64,000 nt of DNA from Ochotona curzoniae (GCF_017591425.1 NW_024466307.1:3966001-4030000); one strand, 5' to 3'; counted from the first letter of the stretch, positions 50,235-62,312 are shown. Notes: generated by a model not told the origin, from the sequence alone. Made by a program: numbers and translations.

Positions 50235-50515
50235 ATAGGCAGATTTTTAGCCTATCAGTTAGGAGGCCTACCCCACTACTTGAATCTGTTGGCCAGCTCC
50301 AATTCCTGCCTCGGGTTTCTTGCTAAAGCACATGGCAGGACAGAGCAGTGAGGGATCGCGTGGTTGGGTTCCGGCCACCGGTGGTCCACCTGCCCTGAGT
50401 CGCCAGATCTGGCGTCTGGCCGTGGCCACCACGAGCATGTGGGGAGTCAGCACATGAAAGCCAGTGCTCCTCTCTCTCTGTTCTCCAATATATAAAAAAT
50501 TTTTTTAAAAAACAA
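50235..50515 (+). mobile_element. Diverged lagomorph SINE (CSINE2-like)
   Basis: Body-like segments are 'ggccagctccaattcctgcc', 'tcttgctaaagcacatggca', 'gtggccaccacgagcatgtg' and 'gggagtcagcacatgaaagc', then 'ctctctctctgttctccaat' and an A-rich end. Confidence 0.6.
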
Positions 50516-51284
50516 CAGACCTCAAATTCAAATATCGATGTGGCTTTTTACAAGTAATGCAAGATTTCTTCTGTTAATTAAACATTATCATCCTGCTGTT
50601 AGGTCATTAAAAACTAGGCAAACTAAATTATAATTGAAGTTGGCGGGAGTTAAACTGTGCATTTTCTCTGTTTCTAAGATTGCTTCTCAAATTTTAAATC
50701 ATCAGCGAGTTTTAAGTGTTTCACAAATCTCAATGAAGTCCTCACAAGTTACTTTTCAAGTGGTATCTCTATTATTACACTGTTTATGCTTGTATACCCA
50801 CTACTAAATGCATCCGGTTCATCCGCTATTATTTTTAGACATGTCTATAACAAACACTCAGGTAGATGCAGGAGGAGCTATAAAGAAGGGAAGACTTGTG
50901 CATTTGTCACACTTCTGCACTTGTCACAAGAGAAAAGCACACACACACATAGTACAAAGAACACTGCAAAAGATAGATGAAAGACGGAGGTGTTTCCAGG
51001 GATAGGAAGCTAAGTCCTGAATTCAGAGTACAGAGAGCAAGGTCCAGAGATCTGGCTGAGGTCCCATGCCAGCCCTGACTGCTCGTCTCAGACCTGAAGG
51101 GAAGAGAGGGACGGAGCCCAGCAGGCTAAGCGTCTGGGGTCCAGGGAAGCTGTGTTAAAGATTAAACCACCTGGAAGAGTAGCCCACATCATGATAGATG
51201 AAGTTTCATGTTTATGTAAACCTACTTTCCCTGTGGATTTACACACCCAGAGACATGTGGCTGCTTCATCTCCACACCTCTTAA

Positions 51285-51385
51285 TTAAGTTAATAAATAT
51301 TTACTAAGAGGAATACAAAATGCACATGGTTTTGGGGTTACAGGAAGAATGCTGATGGCACCTGTTCTCCCTTAATTATTCATAG
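51285..51385 (+). mobile_element. Weak L2-like remnant
   Basis: It contains 'agttaataaatatttactaa', then 'ggttttggggttacaggaag' and 'ggcacctgttctcccttaat'. The match is short and decayed. Confidence 0.35.
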
Positions 51386-51479
51386 TGTAGTCATGCGATT
51401 CCAAAGTAAGACTGCAAAGTGAGCCAAAGGTGTCCCCTGCCCTCAGGCCACCCTCCTGATCGCACAGCTCCCCACCAAG

Positions 51480-51825
51480 TGCTCAGTTACCCAGCAGGGC
51501 AGTGCTGAGCAGGAAGAGATGGCTGACTGGAAGCTGTTCCTCACACACATCCGCTGGCTGGCCTTGGCTGCCGCGTCACAGTTACCCACCTCTCACATGG
51601 GGACCATTTCCAGTTCCAGCTTCTCTGCGCAGGTCCAGCTCCTTGCTCACTGTGCTCAGGAGAGCTGGGGAAGAAGTGTGTGTGCCCCAGCCCTAGCATG
51701 TGCCCCCCACCCTGGTGAGAAACCCAGACGCAGTTCTTGGCTCCTGTCTACAGCTTGGCCCAGCCCTGGCGTCGCAGTCATATGGGGAGTGAATCAGTGG
51801 ATGGAGGATATGACCCCGCACACTG
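51480..51825 (+). mobile_element. Diverged lagomorph SINE
   Basis: Late-body motifs are clear: 'ttcttggctcctgtctacag', 'cttggcccagccctggcgtc', 'tatggggagtgaatcagtgg'. The 5' half, with 'ttccagttccagcttctctg', is much decayed, and the 5' boundary is a guess. Confidence 0.6.
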
Positions 51826-54800
51826 CCACAGGGAACTCAGCAGTTGGCAAGTGGGAAAGACCCAGTGAAAACGCTGAATGAATGCATGCATGATTTCTCA
51901 GTTTTGTGATTTGGGTTTGGGGGTCTCCTTGGCAAAATGCCCCCCATTTTCCAGAGCAGAGCTGTTCATTGCACTAAATGCATGAACTTTTTTTTTAATA
52001 CTCAAGCATCGTTCTACTGATGGAGCAAGTTTCTGCATAACCAGAAATGTCTTCTTGTCTTTCACAGTTCATGGACAGCTTTTCAAATCTAGGCTTACGT
52101 TGCTAAGAGTGAGGATCCGTGGGCAATTATATTAAAATGTCTTATTTAGCGTTTTGGGGTTGTTGTCATTCTGCAGGGGAGTCACATTTTGGTGTAAGAG
52201 CTTCTTTGCACACTGCCATTATGGAAAATCACCGGGTTAGGTCGGGCTCCTGCTAGGAAAACTACGAAAAATTGGCATCTACTGCTTCATATCTTAATGG
52301 GGCTAATGGCAGTAATAAACTAAGGCGACCTGAGTTTAATCTAGTTGCTTAATTCTGAGAAAGGAAAATACAGCCCATGTATTAGGAACTCAGAGGAAAA
52401 AAATGCTTCAAAGCTACTGAAGCATTAAAAATATAATAGAAGCAAGGAATTTGAGAGCCTATTTGTTGGGAAAAGGAGACTTCCACTCTTTTTTTTAAAC
52501 TATAGCAAAGAAAGCCGTGTGTACTAACTACACCCATGCAAGGCAGAAAACAGCGACTGTTTTAATTAAATATATCAATTTTGGGGGAAAATTGCAAGCA
52601 ACAACATTAAAAGGCAATCCTTGGAGAAAATGTAACCGACAGGAGATAAAAATGAATCTTCTGGAAGCCCAAGAGAATGCAGGCACTTACTGAAAACCTC
52701 CACAAGGGTGCTCCTGGGTGAGCTGTTGTCTTGGAAACTGGGAAAAGGGGAGATTTATTCTAGGATTCCCTTTGGTTTTTTTCACAAGTAGGTCCTGGGG
52801 AGCCCTCGACGCTGGGGTCAGGTGATGCACAAACAGGGAACTGCCTCTAGGGCCTCTAGGAAGACGCATCCCAAGCTCCCCTCCCTGCAAGTGGAAGTCG
52901 GCATCCTTCATCCTCAAATGCATCGGGCTCTGCACTGCGTTGGGGACTCGCACTGCCGTGCTCCAGCGGTGACGGCTGAGACCCCAGCAGCAGCCATCGG
53001 TGCCACCTAAGTCCAACAGTCTCACGTGTTTTTACATCTTGGCATCTCCTCCCCCTATCCTTGCCATCTGTCTAACCTGTTGAGCCTAATCAGACAGGAC
53101 CCTGATGTTCTCTGCGCATCCCAGGATCCCTTGTCACTAAGTTCATTCTGTTCCCCTCGGTCTTCAGTAACTTTCTTAATGCCATCCTCAAAGATGCTGG
53201 GTATGCTACATTCCTCTTGAATAATTAAAGTACTAATGATTTTTCAATGTTTCGTTATATTCCAAGTTCCACACAAAAGAAATATTTTGTCTTTTAAGAC
53301 AGAAGACCCAGCTGAGCATTTAAAACATTCACAGCCTGGTCACAAGGGGGTGTAGGAAGCATTATTCTTTAACAGCCCTTGTACTACTTAATTTTGACTT
53401 AATTATTGAAGGTCTCATGTCACAGGCAGAATTCCTTCGGAAACAATTGGACACCGTCACCTGGGCAGGGGAGGTTTTAGTGCCATCCATTACTTTAAAA
53501 TGCTCCAGAGTAAGGTCTCATTTCAAACAGCAAGGTACTGGGCTCTACCAATCGATGTATCCAAGCTGAGTCCCGTTAGCAAGGGAACACAAGCCCGAGG
53601 AAGGCTCTCTTACCAGTGAGAGGTCCACCAGAGTGACCGTGGCCACTTTCTCCTCTCACATCTCCCATAACAAAACCCAGTGGGCTGCCTGCTTGTTAGC
53701 CACTCCGCGGGGACTCTTCTCAGCCCTGCTAACACAGAAGTTGAGGCTGGGAGCCACTTCAAGAAGCACTTCTGCCTATTTCGATCCAGTCCAAGTTTGA
53801 GCATCCATTACTCTGCGTTACAAACAGCTTGTGAAGTGGACACAAATGCATCTCACACAGTTGCATGGTTATGCTATGAAGCCTCATGAAGGTCTGAAAC
53901 TTCCCACAGCCACAGGCTGAGTCCAGCGCCCTAACACCACCAAACAAGCCCAGGAGAACCAGCCAAGAAGAGGCTCAAGCTGAGGGAGCGGACAGTGGGG
54001 AGCTGGTCTCTCTCACCAGCCACTGGGGTTTGACCTTCAACTTTGAAACTTGACACTTTTGCAAATGTAAAATAATTTACTTATTTTCCATGCCTAGACT
54101 TCTCCCTCTGAATAATGAATCCAAAATCAGATGATTTAGGGCCACACATGTAAAGCAGCTAAAAGATTTCATATGCTCAAGCCGTCCCCGTTAGGTCCAT
54201 GAATGCTAAGACTTGTTTCCAACCTAAACACAGGGGGGATATTTAACCTTTTCCACCACGAAGTCTAATGACACTCAGTGTTAAACAAAAACAACTCCAC
54301 CAGATAGAAACGGTTTCGAATTAATTGCTGCCTCCTGAAAATAAACCATTTATGAATCAGGCCAGGTGGGTTGGTGCTCCGTCACATTTTAACACAAGGA
54401 GTTTTTCAGCAAGGCCTGGGGACAGAACAGACTTCTTCAGTGTCTACAGTGGAAATAAGAGATTCCTTCAGGTCAGTCCAAACAGTGATCCCACAGGCTC
54501 CCAGAGGATAAACACACGGAGACAACCGGACCTTCAGCTCAGACTCCTGCGTCCCCATGCCTCCCCGCATGCCTGTGGCCTCCCGGGACTGGAGGGCAGG
54601 CTGCCAGGGGACCTGCCCTTGCAGAGGGCACGGCGAGGTTCCATCAGTGCTAATGGTTGCTTGAGAGGCAGCCTTCCCCAGAGGCGGGTGGCATAAACAA
54701 TGCTGATGATCCTTGGTTCTCGGGGGAGCGCTGCTGGGGGTGTTTACAGCGTAGGAGGAAAGTGAGAGCCAGAAGCTGAAAGAAACAGGCATGCAGAGGG

Positions 54801-54924
54801 CTAGCCCCTTCAGTCCCGAGTGCCAGGCAGCATGATCTGCCGTCCACTGGCTGCCTCACTGGTGACGGCAAGACATAGAAACAGGAAACGTCATCCTGTG
54901 AACTAAAACCAGAGGTTCTGAATT

Positions 54925-54970
54925 ACACACACACACACACACACACATATGCATGCATGCATGCATGCAT
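54925..54970. repeat. Compound microsatellite (AC)n then (GCAT)5
   Basis: An AC array of about 11 units is followed by atat and then a 20-bp GCAT array. The GCAT part is self-complementary. Confidence 0.95.
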
Positions 54971-55109
54971 TTTTTCCTGGACAATGATCAGTTGCTATTT
55001 TCAATCCATGCATATTCTCAATACATCACTCTTATATGCTACAAAAACAACAGGTTAACATTCACAAAAGGTGGAAAGCAGCTGACCACAAGGCATTTAA
55101 AAACCTCAA

Positions 55110-55446
55110 CTCTTGAGGCAGGCACATGGGACAGTAAGCTAATCTTGCACCCTGCGTTGCCATCATCCCTTATGGGCATCAATTTGTATTCTGGCTGCTT
55201 TGTTTTCATCCCAGCTCTATACTACAGACCGAGAAAGCAGAGGAGGATAGCCAAAGCCTTGAATCCTTACACGATGTGTGGGAGACCCAGAAGTTCCCAG
55301 CTCCTGCCTTTGGGTTAGGTTAGCTTTGGTCGTTGCTTTGGGAGTGAACCGGTGAATGGAAGACCTTGTCTGTCTCTCCTACTTTCTATATAAAATCTGC
55401 CTTTATCTGTCTTTTAAATAAATATAAAGAAAGCTTAAAAAAAAAC
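55110..55446 (+). mobile_element. Lagomorph SINE, near full length
   Basis: Motifs in order are 'gggacagtaagctaatcttg', 'tcccttatgggcatcaattt', 'gagaaagcagaggaggatag', 'ttgggagtgaaccggtgaat' and 'ggaagaccttgtctgtctct', then 'ttttaaataaatataaagaa' and poly(A). Confidence 0.8.
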
Positions 55447-55499
55447 TTAACAACTCTTTTTTTCCCTTCCATTTTATATATCTCAACTCTTGTACATGC

Positions 55500-55950
55500 A
55501 AATTAGAAAAAGTGAGCCGGCCATCCCACTATTTTGTTTACACCCAAAGCAGTTGAACAGAATGGATTAGAAAGACACCTGCACTATCATATTTATAGCA
55601 GCATTGTTCACAAAGGCCAGAATCCGGAATCACCCAAGATGTCTGTCATTGGATGGGTAAAGGAACTGTGGGGTATATACATAACAGCATAGGATTCAGT
55701 CACACAGAAAGACGGACTCGGCTGGAAGACACACTGATAAACCAGACCCAGAAAGATGGACTCTGCATCTTCTCACTTACATGTGCGAGCTGAAAACTGC
55801 AGGAAAAAAAGGATTGTCTGTGGTATTGGGTCCCTGCAAAGGTATGGCTTGCCAACTTTGCTTTACAACTTCGTCAAGTAGTTAAGGGTATTATACTGCT
55901 ACCGTTTTAATAAACATGTGAGTGCTTTTCACTTAGAGTACAGGGTGAAG
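55500..55950 (+). mobile_element. Old L1 fragment, ORF2 end and 3' UTR
   Basis: It carries 'gccggccatcccactatttt', 'cactatcatatttatagcag', 'cattgttcacaaaggccaga', 'aactgtggggtatatacata' and 'gactctgcatcttctcactt', the usual L1 3' order. It directly follows a SINE and may continue as 3' UTR toward 56190, where A-rich sequence occurs. Confidence 0.75.
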
Positions 55951-58439
55951 CATTTTTCTGTTCACTCTCTCTATACAGCTATTGTCTGTGCTCCTAGTAA
56001 ACTGGCGTTTTGCTTTCATTTGTTAAACTTCTTAGGCAGTGAAGTATTAAGCCTTTTACTAAGGTGCGTTTCTATAGGATGTTATCTCAAAAAAGAGAGC
56101 GAGCATGAGTGAAAGGGTTTAGAGGGAAAGGGGAATGCCATTGTGTTTTCAAAACTGTCTAATCTTGCAAATATTAATTAAAAATTTAAAAAGAGATTTC
56201 CTCATGGACAACATGCATAGGAAGAACAATGAAAAGGCTTTTGATAGGAGAGTAGATAAAGAATTATGCACTAAGAGGTCTGTTCACTAGCAGATGTTCA
56301 AAGTTGCCTTAACATAATTCCTATTCGTTGTAAGTCTTTCAATTCTGCACTTTGGGTACTTTGTATGTCTTCAGCATGCTTGCCTGGGTGAGAGTCACAA
56401 GTTCCAGAAGCCAACAACAGATGAGGCACTTCAAAACATTTATGGAAACTGGGATTAAAAGATAAATTTCTTTCAGTGCAAAACATTTTAAAATCTATGC
56501 ATACATAGCTTTGCATAATACATATTTTCTGTCAACATTCTGAAGCCCTCTCCCACTGGAATTTTAAAGCAGTTTCATTTTTTTTTAAATAATATGAGAG
56601 GAAGAAGATATGTTTATATTCAATATTTTGGGAGTTTTTCCAAACTCATATGGCGTGATTATGATAACAAACTCCTGAAAGGTGCAAGAAGTTAAGCCTT
56701 TTTTTTTTTTTTTTGACATTTCAGGAATGTGAATGGGATGGGAAGAGATGAAATCTCTGATATTTGCGGTACTGGGTTTGCTAACCAATCCCTTGGCAAA
56801 CATGTCACAAATAAAATCCCTTACCCATGCAGTACTGCTTTATAAGAAGTGGTTTGCTGCGATCACAGAGCCCGGGGTTTACAGTGGTCCGTGTGTTCCA
56901 AGTGGGCAAGTCATTCCCCGGTACACAGACCCATCACACACATCTGTCTGGGTGCTTGGAGGGTACAATGCCAGAGGGTGGCTCACTGTCCAACAGATGT
57001 TGAGAGGGAGCTGGGTATTTGGAGCATCCTCCGTGCCACTGATCGCAGTGTGCCTTCTGTACGGAGACAGACACGGTTGGTGCAAGATTCCCTCTGCTAT
57101 TAGCCACACACCCACACCTGACCAACACAGTTTTCATTCAAGGAAGTAGACATGCATCAGGCATAATTCCCACTTTCAACTTGCTTCTAGAAAGAGAGGG
57201 AAAGGCCAGCAAGGACTACAGAGCACTGTTTTGGTGCTAGAATGGAAACATGTTCTCAGCAGGAGAGAAGGATGTGGCAGGGAAGGAGTGTGGTCATTTC
57301 TATCTTTGGATACAAAAGGCCAGGCGTCCAGGAATTACTTCACAAAGAAAGTACTCAGGAGGCTGAACATCAAGTAAGCGAACAGGTGGTCAGTGCAGGG
57401 ACCATCATGTAGTGACCACGGACAACAGCTGGATGAATGCCAGAAAGAGCAAACATGGTCCGTGGCGCCTTTGAGCACTGAGAGTCGTGGAAGAAAACGG
57501 TAGAAAGTGGGAGAAGAGTTTCCCCAAGGAGCTTCGTGCACATTACAGCCCAAATCACAGATTCCAGAGCTCACAGGCCTGGAGATCAAAAACACACCTG
57601 CAAGAGCTAAACACACAAGCAGTCTGCGCCTGCACCTGTCCACACGTGGTAAATACCTTTCTAAAAAATAACAAAGTAATTCTGTTTTAGCCCTCCGTGA
57701 TATGGTGGCAGCTCACTTCTAATAAACAACTTAAACGCAAACAGTCATTTTCCACCTGAGATTAGTTTTGAAAAAAATATTACTGGAAGAAGCAATATAT
57801 CAATGCCCAGAAATAACTCACTCAAGAGAGGAATTTGGTATAGGCAGATGTGTATCTGTGCATATAGGTTTTTTTTAGAGGGGGTAGGAGGAGACCTAAG
57901 CAGTTCCGTGAGAAAGAGGAAGTTGAAAACACGGGTTAGATTCTCTGTCAGTCACGGTGTGTAACTAGGAAGTAACCTGAGAAGGAAAAGCAAAAATCTA
58001 CCTCTGAAATTCTGAGCTTTTATGAACATCCAGACTCACACTACACAGAATCTGAACACGGAGCAGGTGACTGGCTCCTTTCTTCCTGTGGCATTCCCTA
58101 TTCCTCTGCTAACAAGAATATTTACGTGCAGGTCTGCTGCCCAGAAACCCGACACACAGCTTGTCGATCCTAATTCTGTTGCAGGGCCACGCCTTCTTAG
58201 CTCGTATTTTGTTGAACACGGAGGAGCCACATGTGTATTTGCTTTTGAATGACTGAAGTTTGGTAACAGACGGGCATCTAGCAGGCAGCTGGGACATCAA
58301 GGACCTGCCTCCTGACTGCTGCCTTGGCTGACGCCTAGTGCACACACGGAATCACAGGTAACACTGGGGGCGCTGCTGAGCACCCGAGGCAGCGCTCCCT
58401 CTCCTGCCGCGCATGTCTTCCCTGTATTAACCTCTCCTG

Positions 58440-58830
58440 TGCCATGCACTCATCATTAGCTGTACTTCCAACAGACACCCAGATCCTCAAGACCGAGACA
58501 ATCTTCGTCTTTTCAACGTAACTGGTCAGCGTCCAGTCCTTGGCCACTGTGAAAAGTGCTGCAAAGAACCTGAGAGCTGAGAGGTCCCTGTCACAGTCTG
58601 ATTCACATCCCGGGACGCTAGCCACAGCCAGCTTGCTGGACCATATGGAAGACCCGTCTCTCTTTGGGGAGAGAAACGCCTAAGCTGTATTCTGTAATGA
58701 TTGAACTAATTTACATTCTGCCCAGCAGTGTCTAAGGGTTCTCTTTTGTCTTTTTAATACTAGACATTCAAATGGGATGGACATGGTACCTCACTGTGGT
58801 TGGGAGTCCCTGTTTCTAACACATCAGTCA
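58440..58830 (-). mobile_element. Old L1 fragment, ORF2 3' region, reverse orientation
   Basis: The plus strand is the complement of L1 ORF2: 'gtccttggccactgtgaaaa', 'gtgctgcaaagaacctgaga', 'gattgaactaatttacattc', 'tgcccagcagtgtctaaggg', 'acatggtacctcactgtggt'. It lies in the sense orientation of EDIL3, unlike the other L1 pieces here. Confidence 0.7.
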
Positions 58831-59253
58831 GAGCAAGAAATGGAAGGTCTAGGATGCTGAATGGAAGCAGAGAAAGTCAGGAAAACTTTCATCAAGAAAA
58901 GCTAAGTTCTTGTTTAACTGCATTTACTCTACTAATCCACTCAATCCAGAACCAACCCTGGCCATCGGGGTGCTGTCAATAATTGCATTCTGAGTGTGCA
59001 AATATGAAATGCCAATTTCAATGTTCATTTCGAGACAAAGAAGAAAATTAAATTGAATACTAATTAATGCATGAGTGTCATACTTCTGCAAGATTAGTGG
59101 AATATTATAAGTGTATTGAAGCAAAGTACTCAGATGTTTCATTTGAAAGGCTGAATATAAATAAGAGTTAAGTGACAAGAGCTATTAATAGTGAGTGTTC
59201 AAGCTTCCCAGAGTCTCTGAAATAGGATTTCACTCCAAGAAATTGATAACTTT

Positions 59254-59287
59254 TTTTTAAAGAAAATAATTTTTTAAAGAAAATAAT
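59254..59287. repeat. 17-bp tandem duplication
   Basis: The unit tttttaaagaaaataat occurs twice with no gap (59254-59270 and 59271-59287). Confidence 0.95.
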
Positions 59288-59463
59288 TTTTACATAACTA
59301 ACAAACTAAGTCACTGACATGGACAGCTTGTATCAGAGAAAGTCTCCTGTTTGAAAGACTCCTCCAAAGAACACTCTTAGACTCCCATGAGTCAGCTGGG
59401 ACTCTGAGCCTCATGATCCCAGCACTGGGGGCCTCCTCCACCTTGTCCCATCCCACTTGGTAC

Positions 59464-59645
59464 CTGAATCCACGGCCACCTGTCGTTTTCTGCAGCCGTC
59501 CAGGCGTTTATCAGCCCCTTTTTGTTGAGACGTGCATAGTAGGGGTACCATTTCTGGAGTCCAAACAGGGCTCGGTGAGTGGACGAAGCTGTGATCTGCT
59601 GGTTTGATATGATTCCGCCTTCGATTCCCAAAGGGCCTGAGCATT
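59464..59645 (-). CDS. EDIL3: EDIL3 coding exon (inferred exon 6): first part of discoidin domain 1
   Basis: EDIL3 is a secreted endothelial matrix glycoprotein. In the known family an RGD in the second EGF repeat binds alpha-v integrins, and the two C-terminal discoidin domains bind phosphatidylserine and matrix glycosaminoglycans. This 182-bp exon starts in phase 1: two bases complete a Lys codon, then 60 codons run from [10 protein letters not shown] to the end WPWIQ. It holds the domain's first Cys, the strand QQITASS, and the spike segment [12 protein letters not shown]. The acceptor reads gttcacag before AATGC and the donor is CAG/gtacca. There is no frameshift or stop. The encoded sequence looks essentially identical to mammalian EDIL3 as I remember it. 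MFGE8, the closest paralogue, fits less well, particularly at [20 protein letters not shown]. The preceding exon (third EGF repeat) lies beyond the window. The exon number is inferred from the usual eleven-exon gene. Confidence 0.96.
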
Positions 59646-61134
59646 CTGTGAACAGACGAACAAGACAGGTCAGAGGACTAGGAGTGACACACAGGTGGCA
59701 AGACAGAGCTGTGAGAGGCGATGGGAAGCGTTCTCTAAGTGGCTGGGATCTGCAGCCCCTGGCCTGTTTTCAGATCCGTGGTCCCTTACGAGGAGTTATT
59801 CACCGAATGTTCACGAGGCTCCTGCTCCCTGGGATCCTGAGCAAGCACTTCCCACGTTACAGATCTTTGCTTAATGCGCTGCCATCTTTTTCACTGTGGA
59901 TCGTTTCTACAAAAGCACAATGCTCTCATCAGGCCTGCCTCTGCTCATTTACAGAGTCTTCAATACAAGAACGATGGACTTGTGACCACTGAGAGACTAA
60001 ACTGTTGTTATGATGGAAGGGGGAGCGGTGCAGTGGGGGAGGAGCGGGGGGAGGGAGGAAGGGGAAAGCCCTGAGCCTAAGGCACTGTATCATGAAAAAT
60101 CACAAACCAACCGACCAATGAGGTGATTATTGGAATACTGATATCGTGCATTTCTCTAGAAAAAGAAAAAAAAACATTTCTAGGATAGGATTTTAAATGT
60201 TTTCACCATAAAGAAATGTTAAATGTTGCAAAAGATACATATAGTTACACTGACTATAGACACATATACTAAATATTGTGAAATGTCCAAGCCACTGAGG
60301 ACACTCCATAAAATGAGTGATTTTTTTTTTTACATGTCTGCTGCAAAGATTCTTAATTCAGAATAAGGATTGTGATACGATGCAAAGGAATATCGGATTT
60401 TTCTTAATTTCATTACAAATTCATATATTATATCCAACTTCTTATAAAATGGGATTTATAACATAACCATGACAATCCTGTTAAGATACCACAATATTCT
60501 ATCAGAATTCCTAATATCACAAAAGGACCACATTGTCAGCAGAGGTAACTCAACTTGATCGTATGTGCCACTAACCACGTTTTGGAGTCTAATCACTATT
60601 CACAGTGTAGCACTCCCGGTAACTCAGTTTGCACACTGATCTTGAGATGGCAAACATCAAGGGAAGAATTCTGAATTCTAAAATTGGGAGAAATCATGAA
60701 ATATTTCTTCTTGGTAACCATGTGTTTTTCTCTGTCCCATGCTTAGAGTTACTACCTCTAAACATGTGAGAACCATTTCCACAACAGCTTTAAGACCTTC
60801 ACACATTCCTTTGTTTATAAGATGAAGTTACGTGGCCAAGCATCACCACAATCAGACTCCAACAGCAAAGATGACATTCACATGGGAAACATTGCGCCTG
60901 TACAACTGACAACTTAAAAAATATTTTTGTTGATAGATTCATTCTAGATAACAAGGTCTTTTAAAACACGCATGCAGCACTGTTGAACACACCGGCATGG
61001 CACGTGGTACCACCTGGCAGTTCTTCCACGAAGCAGGCATTCACTGCAGCATTACGAGCCACACATGAAATTCTCCTTGTCAATGCACAGAAACACGAGT
61101 GTTGGGCCTCTGGATTCTTGTCTTATTTCCTTTT

Positions 61135-61465
61135 TATTAGGATTTATTTCATTTTTACTTCAAAGGCAGATTTACAGAGAAAGAAGTAGAAACAAAAGAA
61201 TCTTCCATCTGCTGGTTCATTCCCCAAATCGCTGCAATGGCCAGAGCTGGGCACTCCAAAAGCAGAAGCCAAAAGCTTCTCCTGGGTCTCCCATGGGGCA
61301 ATAGGAGTCCAAGTCCTTGGGCCATGTTCGTTTGGATTCTCAGGTCATTAGCAGGAAGCTGGATTGGAAGTGGCACAGCCTGGATATAAATTGGGGCTCA
61401 TTTGGGATGCTGGGGCCACAGGCTATAACTTTACATTCCTATGCCACAGCACTGTCCCCAGTTTT
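61135..61465 (-). mobile_element. Lagomorph SINE, reverse orientation, near full length
   Basis: The plus strand shows the complement: 'acttcaaaggcagatttaca', 'cttccatctgctggttcatt', 'gctgcaatggccagagctgg', 'tccaagtccttgggccatgt', 'cattagcaggaagctggatt', and finally 'atgccacagcactgtcccca'. The whole element is recognisable. Confidence 0.85.
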
Positions 61466-61674
61466 CTGTTTTAAAGCTCCTCATTTCTCCAGATTCTGTG
61501 CAAGTACCAGGCGATTTTCACAAAGGCATTCTGTTTGATATCAAGCAGAGCAGGAGCCTGGCTTTTCCAGAATACTATCATTAAAGGCACCTCAAACTCC
61601 TGGCCTTGATTTGTGCTACACTGATACGGAAAAAGCACAGCTGGCAGTGCCCTCATTTACTGCACAGCACTCAA

Positions 61675-61702
61675 GAGCTGGGCAGAGCTGGGCAGAGCTG
61701 GA
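61675..61702. repeat. 10-bp tandem repeat
   Basis: The unit agagctgggc is repeated almost three times. Confidence 0.93.
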
Positions 61703-61987
61703 GAGCAGGCCTGGATTAACTAAGTGGCATGACACCCTATGTGGTGACCCTAAACCATTTAGTCCCATACTTTCTAAAGATGTTCTGCTGAACTGGACAT
61801 CCCCAAGGAAACTGTAATCATTGTGAAACAGTCTAGATCTCAACCCACACTATTCAATCAGAACTTTGTCCAAACCTCCCATTTACAACTTTCCCTCGTT
61901 AGCTAGCATTTCAGCAAGCACAGTGTGTTCAAACACTGCGTCACCCTATAATGCAAACACCAATGAATGGTTTGCAAAAATATAATC

Positions 61988-62312
61988 CTGGGGCTGAAGC
62001 TGTGACAGGGTGGGTGAAGCTGCGACCTGCAGTACCACCTTCTTCCACGGGTACTGTTTCAAGTCCCTGACTGCTAGTTCTGGTTCTGATCCTGCTCCCT
62101 GCTAACTGCCTGGGAAAGCAGCAGAGGACAGCTGTCCTTCCATGCAGTCATACTGGAAACTTAGAAAATGCTCCAAACTCCTGGCTTCAGACTGGATTAG
62201 CTCCAGCTATTGCAGACATTTGTGGAGATGAACCAGCGGATTAAAATCTGTCTCTCCTTTTCTTTCTCTGTAACTCTACCTTTGAAATAAATAAACCTTT
62301 AAAAAATATTTG
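61988..62312 (+). mobile_element. Lagomorph SINE, near full length
   Basis: It reads 'tggggctgaagctgtgacag', 'gcgacctgcagtaccacctt', 'ctgctccctgctaactgcct', 'gggaaagcagcagaggacag', 'ccaaactcctggcttcagac' and 'aacctttaaaaaat'. Together with the reverse copy 0.5 kb away it forms an inverted repeat. Confidence 0.85.

Larger units (their letters stand above)
41397..59463 (-). other. EDIL3: EDIL3 intron (18,067 bp) between the first two exons
   Basis: This is a complete intron, GT at its 5' end (59463) and AG at its 3' end (41397), phase 0. Recognisable content is SINE fragments at 44580, 46125, 49945, 50235, 51480 and 55110, L1 3' fragments at 55500 and 58440, an L2-like piece at 51285, and a compound microsatellite at 54925. 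Stretches where I see no gene or clear repeat are 41400-44580, 44930-46120, 46940-49940, 51830-54920, 55950-58440 and 58830-59463. A weak MER5-like segment may lie near 47370-47470. Bases 46780-46940 are GA-rich low-complexity sequence. Confidence 0.9.

Noticed and set aside
60010..60115. Lagomorph L1 3' UTR tail
   Set aside because: The purine-rich segment followed by 'aaagccctgagcctaaggca' is suggestive, but there is no adjoining ORF2 and no clear poly(A).
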